From contig JAJVIH010000020.1 in assembly GCA_022072125.1 (NCBI GenBank), positions 1 through 64,000 on the forward strand: a DNA stretch of 64,000 nt, in the 5' to 3' direction. The stretch is from Myxococcota bacterium. Lineage in GTDB: Bacteria > Myxococcota > JAJVIH01. Shown here in pieces: positions 55,225 through 63,624 of the stretch. Both the position numbers and the translations under genes were made by a program. Every line of letters starts with the position of its first letter. Position 1 is the first letter of the stretch. A model generated the notes under the pieces. It searched no databases, was not told where the DNA came from, and was given only the letters and a program-made list of their open reading frames with translations.

Positions 55225-57231
55225 TCAATCGAAGCGCATGACATTCGCTTCGCCCTCTTTGATCAGAAACACCCGCGTGAAGGTGGGCCGCCCCGGAATC
55301 GTGATGGTGAATGCATGGTTGCCCGGGCGCGGGTTCTCAATGCGCGCGTAACCAGTGGCGATAAGATTATCCCCCTGGTAGACCATGGACCCTTCGGGCG
55401 CCATGATTTCCAGCGTGGTGACCTTGGGCTTTTCATCCATCTTGCGCATGGCTTCGACCATTTTCGCGGTCGCCAGCGGGTTGCCCGGATCTTTCTGGAT
55501 GGCCGCCTGATAATGGGCCTTGGCGACCAGGTAGTTGCGCGCCTCCATCGCCTTGTCGCCCTGTTCGATGTAGAACTTCACCAAATCTTCCTTGCTGTCG
55601 CTGGGCGCCGCGGTGGAATTGGGGTTGATCCTGGGATCGCTGGAAGGCGGTATCTGACCTGGCTGAACCAGGACCGGACCGCCATTTTGCTGACCAGCCT
55701 GATTTCCCTGAGCGGGTTGGTCCTGTGGATTCCGCTGGTTTTTCCCGGCGGCTTTCCTGGCGGTTGACTGGGGCGTCCGGTTCACGGGGAGGTCGGGAAT
55801 ATTCCGCTGGCGCTGTTTTTCGGCGAATTCCTCCAGCATGGAATTTCTCACCAGCACCACGACCGATCCAACCACAACCAGTCCAACCAGAATCAGTGTC
55901 ACGATGATTTTGACGTTATTGGCCGGCTCCAGATCCGATTCCCTGACCGATGGGGACCATTCCCGGCTCATGTCCCGCTGCATGCGGAGCCGGGATTCAA
56001 TGGCCTCCATATTGGGTGCGGACGATGCCGCCCCGGGACCTTCCCTCTTGGGGCGGCTGTATCCCGGCAACACGGGGCGCGGCGGCAATCCCACCTTTTC
56101 ATTGGCGATGCCGGGCATGACCGCATCCCACCCGCCTCTGCCATTGGGGGAGGAACCGCCAACGGGTTTGGCCACCCGGGTTTGGTCCGGCGAGACCCTG
56201 GCTTCGCTGGGGGACGCCGCCGGAGCAGCAATCTTCGGTTCAACCTGTTCCGGTGTAAAAAACGGTTTCTGGCGATCAAAATACGAAATCGTGGATTCCG
56301 GCGACATGCCGGGCGGGGGCAATGCGTCTCCAGCCCGGAGGCCCGGCGGAAGGTCCAGTTCCAGCCCGGGCGATGAGCGGATGGGAGCGGCGGCGGCCGC
56401 TACCTGCCCAGCGATGACCTGACCAAATTCCACCGGGCGTTCAATTGGTGGAATCACCATGCTGGCGTCGGGAACCGGTTCGACGCCTGTGACATCGGCC
56501 ATGTCGCCCAGCACCGCCGCGGGGGCGATGGCCGGCGGCTCCGCCATCCTGGCTTGATTTTCCGGCTGCGCGGGAGCTGGTCCGGGAGGGGGCGTATGAA
56601 CCGACCCCGACGCCGGACGAACATATTCCGCGGGTCCCGCCTGATCGGTGACCGGCGCTGGAGGCGGCGCCAGGGCCGCCATGGCCAGTCCCTTGAACCC
56701 GCTGGGACGCGGAGACGCCAGCGGAATTGGGGGCGCCGCCGATGCGGCGGGGTTGGATGCGCGAACCCGCTGCGGCTGCACCAACGCGGGTCCGGACGGC
56801 GGCTGCTCCCACGGCGCCACGGCGGCCGGAACAGACGCCAGATTCCGCATGTTCCGGAACATTTCCAGCGGCTGGCCGTCAATCTCCACCCAGACATTCC
56901 AGCCATCGGATGAACGGGGTTGAGGCGGTTGGGCGTCCCCGGGGGTGATCAGGCGTTGTCCCCACAGTCCCCCCGGGCCGCTGACTTCCAGCAAGGCCTG
57001 ACAGGTCCGCTGTTGGGCTTCCGGACTCTGGAACATCAGGCTGACGCCGTGACCACGGTGGACATCATCCCCGGCGGACACCACCTTGCCCATCAGAATA
57101 TGCGGAGTGGATGAACCGGGAGGAAAACATTCCATGCGAATGGTGGTTCCGGTCTCCAGGCAGGGGGCGATGGGCAGAAAGATGGAGCCGTGCGCGGCGG
57201 CGGAGGGGAAATCGCCGCGCCAACTTTCCAT
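55225..57231 (-). CDS. PilZ-like domain, TM, TPR and PEGA domain protein
   Basis: 668 residues from the ATG at 57231. The N-terminal 110 residues resemble a PilZ domain (FLPIAPCLETGTTIRMECF, GHGVSLMF), though the c-di-GMP-binding RxxxR motif is not visible. A Pro-rich disordered region of about 320 residues follows, then a membrane helix near 437-462 (KIIVTLILVGLVVVGSVVVLV). The outside part has TPR-like helices (AMEARNYLVAKAHYQAAIQKDP) and ends in a PEGA domain (LEIMAPEGSMVYQGDNL, TRVFLIKEGEANVM), found in surface or periplasmic proteins. It is divergent from the DUF1015 gene and has no operon partner. Confidence 0.8.
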   Translation of the reverse strand: MESWRGDFPSAAAHGSIFLPIAPCLETGTTIRMECFPPGSSTPHILMGKVVSAGDDVHRGHGVSLMFQSPEAQQRTCQALLEVSGPGGLWGQRLITPGDAQPPQPRSSDGWNVWVEIDGQPLEMFRNMRNLASVPAAVAPWEQPPSGPALVQPQRVRASNPAASAAPPIPLASPRPSGFKGLAMAALAPPPAPVTDQAGPAEYVRPASGSVHTPPPGPAPAQPENQARMAEPPAIAPAAVLGDMADVTGVEPVPDASMVIPPIERPVEFGQVIAGQVAAAAAPIRSSPGLELDLPPGLRAGDALPPPGMSPESTISYFDRQKPFFTPEQVEPKIAAPAASPSEARVSPDQTRVAKPVGGSSPNGRGGWDAVMPGIANEKVGLPPRPVLPGYSRPKREGPGAASSAPNMEAIESRLRMQRDMSREWSPSVRESDLEPANNVKIIVTLILVGLVVVGSVVVLVRNSMLEEFAEKQRQRNIPDLPVNRTPQSTARKAAGKNQRNPQDQPAQGNQAGQQNGGPVLVQPGQIPPSSDPRINPNSTAAPSDSKEDLVKFYIEQGDKAMEARNYLVAKAHYQAAIQKDPGNPLATAKMVEAMRKMDEKPKVTTLEIMAPEGSMVYQGDNLIATGYARIENPRPGNHAFTITIPGRPTFTRVFLIKEGEANVMRFD

Positions 57232-57476
57232 GTCCTGATAATGAAGGGCGATCGCGTGCAAAGTGTCCCGTCGTGCGCCGCCGTATCCTCTGGCGGATAC
57301 AGATGAAAATAACGGAACCCTCCCCACGGGGCAAGAGGACGGCCGAAAATCACCGGCGCGCCCACCCTCCGGCGCGGGGCTCAACCCTCCAGGCGGCGGG
57401 AAAGTCCTTCACCGCCTTGATTTTTTCGCCGCCGGACGGCAAAAGCGCCCGGTCATTCCGCTTCCGAGGTGTCACC

Positions 57477-58769
57477 ATGGCCCATATCAAGCCGTTCCGC
57501 GCCATCCGTTTCGATGAAGTCCGCCCGGAGGTGCTGGCCCGCATGCTGTGCCCCCCCTACGATGTCATTGATGACGCCCGGCAGGATGAACTTTACAACG
57601 CCCACGAAAACAACATCGTCCGGATTGAATTTGGCAAGACCAGCCCATCGGACCATGAATCGGACAACCGCTATACACGCGCTTCACGTGATTTTAATCG
57701 CTGGTTGCGCGAGGGCGTGCTGCGCCGCGACCGCCTGGCCGCGTTCTACGCCATCGAAGAGACCTACCAGCCCCCATCGGGCGGAGCGCCGGTCACCCGG
57801 CGGGGGTTCCTCGGCGTCTGCAAGCTGGTTCCGTTTTCCGCGGGCGTGGTGCTGCCTCACGAAAAAACCCTGTCCGCGCCCAAGGCCGACCGCATGGCCT
57901 TGATGCTGGCGTGCAACGCCAACCTGAGCCCCGTTTTCTCCCTGTTCGACGACAGCGCGGGGCGCGCCCGCGCCGCCCTGCGCGATGCGCCCGGACAGTC
58001 CGTCAATACGGAATTTGAAGGCGTGAAACTCCGCCTGACCGCCATCACCGATCCGGATCGCGTCAGGGCCATCCAGGAGGCGTTGCAGTTCCAGCCGGTG
58101 TATATCGCCGATGGCCACCACCGCTATGAAACCGCCCTGCGCTACCAGAAGCTGCGCCATGGCGAGGGGTGGCCCAAGGACAGCCCTCCGGATTATGTGA
58201 TGATGTACCTGGCGCCCTTTCAGGACGAAGGACTGCTCATATTCCCCACGCACCGGGTGTTGCACGATCTCGCCAGCATCCCCGCCAATCTGGAGCAGGA
58301 ACTGGCGAAATATTTCAATATCGCCCCCGTGGAGGGCGATACGGCGGCCATCGCCGCACGGACCAGCCAAAGCGCGGCGGTGAACGCATTCGCGCTGGTC
58401 CGCCCGGGGGAAAAACGCGGCCTGTTGCTGGAACTCAAGCCCGGCTCCGCCTCCAGCCTGCCGCATATGCCGGAGGAAGCAGCCCTGCGCGAATTGGATG
58501 TCACCGTGCTGCATGCGGCCATCCTGCGCGGCATTCTGGGGATTTCTCCCGGGGCGCAGGAGCGCAAGCTCAATATCAGCTATGTGAAGGATGCGGCTTC
58601 CTTCGCCAGCACGCTCAACGATGGCCATCACCAGTTGGGGTTCCTGATGCGGTCCACGCGCCTGAAACAGGTGATCTCGGTGGCGTCGTCGGGCGGGGTG
58701 ATGCCTCAAAAAAGCACTTATTTTTATCCCAAACTGCCGACGGGACTGGTGATCAACCCGCTATTCTGA
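57477..58769 (+). CDS. DUF1015 family protein
   Basis: 430 residues, the usual length for this widespread family of unknown function. The N-terminal IKPFRAIRFDEV and CPPYDVIDDARQDEL and the central YIADGHHRYETALRY are the conserved blocks. The start at 57477 has an AGGTG Shine-Dalgarno seven bases upstream; longer frames upstream do not match the family. The histidines in DGHHRYE suggest a metal or phosphate site, but no reaction is established. In other genomes it often lies next to serine biosynthesis genes; not here. Confidence 0.93.
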   Translation: MAHIKPFRAIRFDEVRPEVLARMLCPPYDVIDDARQDELYNAHENNIVRIEFGKTSPSDHESDNRYTRASRDFNRWLREGVLRRDRLAAFYAIEETYQPPSGGAPVTRRGFLGVCKLVPFSAGVVLPHEKTLSAPKADRMALMLACNANLSPVFSLFDDSAGRARAALRDAPGQSVNTEFEGVKLRLTAITDPDRVRAIQEALQFQPVYIADGHHRYETALRYQKLRHGEGWPKDSPPDYVMMYLAPFQDEGLLIFPTHRVLHDLASIPANLEQELAKYFNIAPVEGDTAAIAARTSQSAAVNAFALVRPGEKRGLLLELKPGSASSLPHMPEEAALRELDVTVLHAAILRGILGISPGAQERKLNISYVKDAASFASTLNDGHHQLGFLMRSTRLKQVISVASSGGVMPQKSTYFYPKLPTGLVINPLF

Positions 58770-58827
58770 TATCATACGTTTGGGTTAACCGGTGGAAGCG
58801 GGGGATGACTGTAACGCGAACCGGATT

Positions 58828-59604
58828 ATGCTGAAAACTGCGAAGGAAGCTCCCGCTCCGGAGACCACGGACGGTATTTTCGGCGGCGCGCTGCGTGTGA
58901 TTCAGGGACGTAACGGCTATCGTTTTTCGGTGGACGCCCTGCTTTTGGCCCGGTTTGCCTCCCATGAAACCGGAACCGGTCTTGACTTGGGCGCCGGAAG
59001 CGGCGTGATTTCCCTGGCGCTGACACGAGCCAGCAAGGCGGAGTTTCTGTACGCCATCGAAATCCAGAAAGAACTGGCCGACCGCGCCCAGCGCTCGGTC
59101 AGCCTGAACGGTCTGGAAGACCGGGTCAACGTGCTGCATGGCGATTTCCGCCGCATCGGCGATCACCTGCCGCCGCTCTCCGTGGATTTCGTGGTGGCCA
59201 ACCCACCCTATCAACAGGCGGCCTCCGGCAGGGTCAATCCCAACACCGAACGGGCGATCGCCCGCCACGAGATCGAGATGACCCTCGACGACATGATGGC
59301 CGCCGCCTGCCATGTTTTGCGTGGCCGCGGGCGGTTGTACGTGATTTATCCGGCGCAGGCGCTGGGACGGCTGTTTGAATCAGCGCGCCGCGCCCGCCTC
59401 GCCGTGAAACGGCTTCAATTCGTGCATGGTCATGCGGACGATCCCGCCAAGATGGTGCTGGCGGAACTGATGAAAGACGGCAAGGAAGGCTTGACGGTTG
59501 AATCTCCCATTGTACTTTTCCAGCATGACGGGGCTTACGCACCGGAGATTGGAACCTTCCTTCGCACTGGGGTTGCGGCCCCGCCGCCCACGCCTCCCGC
59601 ATGA
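58828..59604 (+). CDS. TrmN6-like tRNA(Val) adenine-37 N6-methyltransferase
   Basis: 258 residues (270 with the GTG at 58792). SAM motif GLDLGAGSGVISLAL; catalytic N-P-P-Y at residues 125-128 in VVANPPYQQ, the motif of N6-adenine and related amino-methyltransferases. The N-terminal FGGALRVIQGRNGYRFSVDALLL is typical of TrmN6, which methylates A37 of tRNA-Val1 in E. coli. The tail PPPTPPA is not conserved and overlaps the start region of the next gene in another frame. Confidence 0.88.
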   Translation: MLKTAKEAPAPETTDGIFGGALRVIQGRNGYRFSVDALLLARFASHETGTGLDLGAGSGVISLALTRASKAEFLYAIEIQKELADRAQRSVSLNGLEDRVNVLHGDFRRIGDHLPPLSVDFVVANPPYQQAASGRVNPNTERAIARHEIEMTLDDMMAAACHVLRGRGRLYVIYPAQALGRLFESARRARLAVKRLQFVHGHADDPAKMVLAELMKDGKEGLTVESPIVLFQHDGAYAPEIGTFLRTGVAAPPPTPPA

Positions 59605-61036
59605 ATCTCCGGGAACGTGGCGTTCGATCTGTTTTCTCCTGCTGGTTTTCCTGATCATCCCGCCCGGCGCGGAGGCGCGCGCGGCGAAATCCGGATCACC
59701 GGCTGAATCCCCTGCCTCCACGGCGCAAACCTCCCATCCCCAGCTTCACGAACTCTTTCCCGAGCCGCGCGGCTTTGGCCCTCGCATCGCTTTCTGGCGG
59801 ATGGTGTTTGCCGGACTCCATTCCAGCGAGGGTGTGCTGCACGATCTGGATAACCCCGCCATCGTCTATCAAAAGCTGGATCTGAAGGCTTACGAACCGG
59901 AGCCCGGAGACAACGAGGCGCAACGCCGGAGCAAATGGAGCCTGCGAAAAAAAACGATTGACGGCGCGCGCGATGAAATCGCCTCGGCTCTGAAATCCAT
60001 CGCCGCCAAAATCGAGAAACGGACTCCGGCGTTCACCAGCCGGGAGGCGGAAATCCGCCGCCTGTTCAGCCGCTCGGACGGACCAGCGGTCTTCCGCGCG
60101 GCGGCCGGGCGCATCCGCTTTCAGGATGGCATGCGCGACCGCTTCGAGCACGGCCTGATCGCCATGGGGCGCTGGCAGCCCTTGATGGAACGGGCGCTGG
60201 CCTCGCAGGGGGCGCCGGTGGAACTGGTGGCGCTGACTTTTGTCGAGTCCATGTTCAACACGCGGGCGTACTCGAAAGTGGGCGCGGCGGGGGTATGGCA
60301 ACTCATGCCCGCCACCGCGCGCCTGTATATCCGCGTCAAGGACAGCCAGGACGAGCGGCGCGACCCGGCGATCGCCTCGCTGGCGGCGGCGAAGGTGCTG
60401 GTCTTCAATTACAAAATGCTCAAATCGTGGCCGCTGGCCATCACCGGTTACAATACAGGCCCATACCGGGTGAAAAAGGCCGTGGAGCAGGTCGGCGATG
60501 ATCTGACGGATATCGTCGAACGTTTTGACGATGATGGATTTCAGTTCGCGTCATCCAATTTCTATGCGGAATTTCTCGCCGCGCTGGATATCTTCCGCAA
60601 CCATGAGCAAGTCTTCGGCAAACTCAAACGGGAGCCCCCGCTGGCGTATGACGAACTGGAACTGCCGGATTACGTCACGCTGGTGGACCTGGAAAAATAC
60701 GGGGTGACGGATGTGGATCAATTCAAGCGGCTCAATCCGTCTTATATGGGCCCCGTGCTGACCGGCGCGGAAACCCTGCCGCGCGGAGCGAAAATCCGCT
60801 TGCCGCCGGGAACCACCGCGGCGGCACGCGCCGCCTACGAAAAAATCCCGGGCAAATTCAAACGGGACAAACCAGAGGTCCGCAAGTACATCGTCCGCCG
60901 CGGCGACACGCTGGACGCCATCGCGCGCCGCCTGGAACTGACCGTGGAATGCCTGCGCCAGAGCAATGGCGGGGCGCGCGGCAAACTGCGCCTGGGGCAG
61001 GTGCTCAAACTTCCGCATGCGGATGGCTGCCGCTGA
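59525..61036 (+). CDS. MltD-like lytic transglycosylase with LysM
   Basis: About 503 residues; the start is uncertain because the signal sequence (SICFLLLVFLIIPPGAEARA) is preceded by an Arg-rich segment reachable from ATG 59525, ATG 59498 or later TTG/CTG codons. The SLT catalytic domain follows in the middle: the Glu lies in LVALTFVESMFNTRAYS, then GAAGVWQLMPATARLY and ITGYNTGPYRVKKAV. The C-terminus carries a LysM motif (YIVRRGDTLDAIARRL) and a preceding LPRGAKIRLP repeat. It cleaves peptidoglycan glycan strands in the periplasm. It overlaps the methyltransferase gene by about 80 bases. Confidence 0.9.
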   Translation: MTGLTHRRLEPSFALGLRPRRPRLPHESPGTWRSICFLLLVFLIIPPGAEARAAKSGSPAESPASTAQTSHPQLHELFPEPRGFGPRIAFWRMVFAGLHSSEGVLHDLDNPAIVYQKLDLKAYEPEPGDNEAQRRSKWSLRKKTIDGARDEIASALKSIAAKIEKRTPAFTSREAEIRRLFSRSDGPAVFRAAAGRIRFQDGMRDRFEHGLIAMGRWQPLMERALASQGAPVELVALTFVESMFNTRAYSKVGAAGVWQLMPATARLYIRVKDSQDERRDPAIASLAAAKVLVFNYKMLKSWPLAITGYNTGPYRVKKAVEQVGDDLTDIVERFDDDGFQFASSNFYAEFLAALDIFRNHEQVFGKLKREPPLAYDELELPDYVTLVDLEKYGVTDVDQFKRLNPSYMGPVLTGAETLPRGAKIRLPPGTTAAARAAYEKIPGKFKRDKPEVRKYIVRRGDTLDAIARRLELTVECLRQSNGGARGKLRLGQVLKLPHADGCR

Positions 61037-61238
61037 AACCATCCTCACTCCGTCCGGCCGCCGGGCGGCGGCGGCATGGCTTCTCCAGCCGCCATACGCT
61101 CTGAATCAACCGGATGATCGCGCGGGTGTTGACGCCGCCGCCGGCGGCCGTGGTTCCGCTGTTCGGCACGGTGGAAACGGGGAAGCCGCCCCGGCTGCCA
61201 CGGGCATCCCCAAAACGGGACATCCATTGCGCGGGTGA

Positions 61239-61266
61239 TTGACGGCGAGTCAACTTCAGTTAGACT
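61239..61266 (+). promoter_or_regulatory. Candidate promoter of the lipoprotein hydrolase
   Basis: TTGACG (61239-61244), 16 bases, TAGACT (61261-61266). The first half also belongs to the inverted repeat TTGAC-GGCGA-GTCAA (61239-61253), which could bind a regulator. The start codon is at 61298. Confidence 0.45.
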
Positions 61267-61297
61267 CCCGCGCGCCTGTTTCTTCCGGAGATTCGCC

Positions 61298-62650
61298 ATG
61301 ATCCATCGCGCCCGCCACTGGATGTCCACCCTGCTGACCGTTTGCGCGCTGCTCGTGACCGCGTGCGGCGGAACCTCGTTGCCGGCGGTGGGCGATCCCG
61401 GCGTGGACGGCGGCAGCGGCGCATCCGGCAATACTGACGCGCAAACAGGCGACGGCGCTTCCCAGCCTGGCGACGCGGCTTCCAGCCCGGACGGCGCAAC
61501 CTCCACGGATGCAAAACCCGCGGAAGACTCGGGAACTGCTCCTGATACCGGAGAAAACGACGCTGGCGCCGCCGATGTGGAGCCGGCTGACGCAGGCTCT
61601 CCCGACAGCGCGCCAACCGATGCCGGCCCAGCGGATATTGGCGGTCCGGCGGATAACGCGCCCGCCGACGCCTCCGTGGATGCAGGCCCAGCGGATACAG
61701 GACCGGACAGCAGCGTGGCGGATAACAGCCCCGCCGATACCGGAGCCAGCGACTCAGGCGGTTCCGATTCTGGCGGAAACGATGGCGGCGGGACCGTGGA
61801 CCTCAACGGCAAGGGACCCAACCAGGCCCTGTTGCGCGACGACATCAAGGTGAGCGCGGGCGCCCGCCGCAACATCACCCTGACGGTGTGCATTCCATCC
61901 AGCGATGGCAAAAACGCCGGACCTGGCCCCTACCCGCTGCTGATCATCTCTCCGGGTTTCCAGATGGGCCGCGAGCAGTACAAGAGCTACTGCCAGCATG
62001 CGGCGGAATGGGGATTTGTCGCGGTCACCCAGACCTATTCGCAGAGCGGCTTCACGATTGACCACGACGCCATCGCCGGTGAGTTCAAATTCATCATTGA
62101 CTGGGCGGGCGCCAACGCCAGCGGCCTGAACGGCATCGTGGATTTGAACAAGGTCGCGGCGGCGGGTCATTCACTGGGCGGCAAACTCAGCATCCTCGCA
62201 GCCATCAAGGATGCGCGCATCAAGGCGGTCGCGGGCTGGGATCCGGTGGACGCCAACCGCCCGTCGGTCACGCCCGAGCAGATGCCCAATTTCAAGGTCC
62301 CGCTGATGGCGCTGGGAGAAACCCTCGACTCCGCCGGCAGTTTCCAGGCCTGCGCACCGGCCGCGGACAACTACACGCAGTATTACGACAAGGCCGGCTC
62401 ACCCGCGTGGGAGATCACCATCAACGGCGCCGATCACATGGACTGGGTGGACAATCCATCGTGCCCGGTCTGCGGATTCTGCAAAAAGGGAACGCTGGAT
62501 GACAAGGACGTGAAGTCCCTCAGCCGCCGCACCACCATCGCCTTCCTGCGCAAGACCTTGCTGGGAGACAACAGCATGGACGCCTATCTGACCGGCGATA
62601 TCATCAAACAGGACGAGTCCAAAGGACTGGTCAAGCTCAGAAACAAATAA
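61298..62650 (+). CDS. Secreted lipoprotein alpha/beta-hydrolase
   Basis: 450 residues from the ATG at 61298 (GGAG Shine-Dalgarno nine bases upstream). Lipoprotein signal ending LLVTAC. A spacer of about 140 residues follows, built of repeats rich in Asp, Ala, Pro, Thr and Gly (e.g. DAGPADIGGPADN), typical of surface-exposed myxobacterial lipoproteins. The hydrolase domain has an oxyanion-hole region YPLLIISPGF, nucleophile S292 in AGHSLGGK and H380 in NGADHMDW. The general fold is that of chlorophyllase/PET-hydrolase-like or dienelactone hydrolase-type esterases. The substrate is unknown. It is transcribed from its own promoter. Confidence 0.85.
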   Translation: MIHRARHWMSTLLTVCALLVTACGGTSLPAVGDPGVDGGSGASGNTDAQTGDGASQPGDAASSPDGATSTDAKPAEDSGTAPDTGENDAGAADVEPADAGSPDSAPTDAGPADIGGPADNAPADASVDAGPADTGPDSSVADNSPADTGASDSGGSDSGGNDGGGTVDLNGKGPNQALLRDDIKVSAGARRNITLTVCIPSSDGKNAGPGPYPLLIISPGFQMGREQYKSYCQHAAEWGFVAVTQTYSQSGFTIDHDAIAGEFKFIIDWAGANASGLNGIVDLNKVAAAGHSLGGKLSILAAIKDARIKAVAGWDPVDANRPSVTPEQMPNFKVPLMALGETLDSAGSFQACAPAADNYTQYYDKAGSPAWEITINGADHMDWVDNPSCPVCGFCKKGTLDDKDVKSLSRRTTIAFLRKTLLGDNSMDAYLTGDIIKQDESKGLVKLRNK

Positions 62651-62700
62651 AGCTCCCGGTTCGCCCCGCAAGCTGGAGATCGCCTGGAATCACGGCGGTT

Positions 62701-63624
62701 TCACGCCGGTTGTGCGAAAGCCGCGCCTAGCCTGACTGAACGGACAAACGGCGCCTGTTTTTCCAGCGCTGAATGGATGGCGGGAATGCGTTCCTCGCTG
62801 GCGACGGCGATGATGCATCCTCCGCCGCCGGCCCCGGTGAGTTTGGCGCCGGCCGCCCCCGCGGACAGCGCCCGCTCCGTCAGTTCATCGAGTTCCGGCG
62901 TGGACACCTTCAGTTTTCGCAACAGGGCGTGGTTGGCCGTGAGCGTCAGTCCCAACTCATCCACAAGCCCCAGCCGGAAATATGCTTCGGCCCGCGGAAC
63001 CAGTTTGGCGATGGCGAGAAAAATCCGCTCGACCTCTTCAGGCGCCTGATCGCGGAACTGGCGCACCTGCTCCACCATGTCGCGGGTCAGCGAAGGTTTT
63101 TGTCCTGCAAGCACGGCGTGGATGGGCTTTTCCGGTTGGAAGGAAATCACCTCGACCCCGTCCGCGGTGCGGCGGAAACGCAATGGCGTGGCGCTGGCGG
63201 CCGTTCGCAAATCAATCCCCGAAGCGCGCCCGTGAAAAACCTGTTCCAGCCTGGCGGCCAGTTCCAGGGCCTGATTTTCCACGGCCTCCCCACCGCCCAG
63301 AAGCGCCCGGGAGGCCGCCAGCGAAAACGAAGCGGACCAGCCCAAACCAAATCCCGGCGGTGATTCCGATCCGGCGAGGAGTCGCCCGCCCACGCCCAGA
63401 TTCGCGGCCTCCGCCCGTAACAAACGGAAAGCCTCCGCCAAGGGGGAAGCGATCTCACCGGAGATTTCCGCCCCATCCACGTTCAACCGCAACGCGGAAC
63501 CGGAACGCTCAAATCCGGCCTTGACCCCAATTTCCAGCGGACAGGCGATGGCCGGGCATCCATACACCACCGCATGCTCGCCCGCGAGGATGATCTTGCC
63601 ATGCGCGCGGGCGCGGACGGTCAT
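62701..63624 (-). CDS. mvk: Mevalonate kinase
   Basis: 307 residues, GHMP kinase. N-terminal ARAHGKIILAGEHAVVYGCPA is the mevalonate kinase signature, and KLTGAGGGGCIIAV is the C-terminal GHMP motif. It phosphorylates mevalonate for isoprenoid synthesis. The phosphate-binding loop reads PPGFGLGWSAS, with Trp where nearly all family members have Ser (GLGSSA). Its start overlaps the upstream HMG-CoA reductase stop by ATGA, so the two mevalonate pathway genes are coupled. Confidence 0.9.
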   Translation of the reverse strand: MTVRARAHGKIILAGEHAVVYGCPAIACPLEIGVKAGFERSGSALRLNVDGAEISGEIASPLAEAFRLLRAEAANLGVGGRLLAGSESPPGFGLGWSASFSLAASRALLGGGEAVENQALELAARLEQVFHGRASGIDLRTAASATPLRFRRTADGVEVISFQPEKPIHAVLAGQKPSLTRDMVEQVRQFRDQAPEEVERIFLAIAKLVPRAEAYFRLGLVDELGLTLTANHALLRKLKVSTPELDELTERALSAGAAGAKLTGAGGGGCIIAVASEERIPAIHSALEKQAPFVRSVRLGAAFAQPA

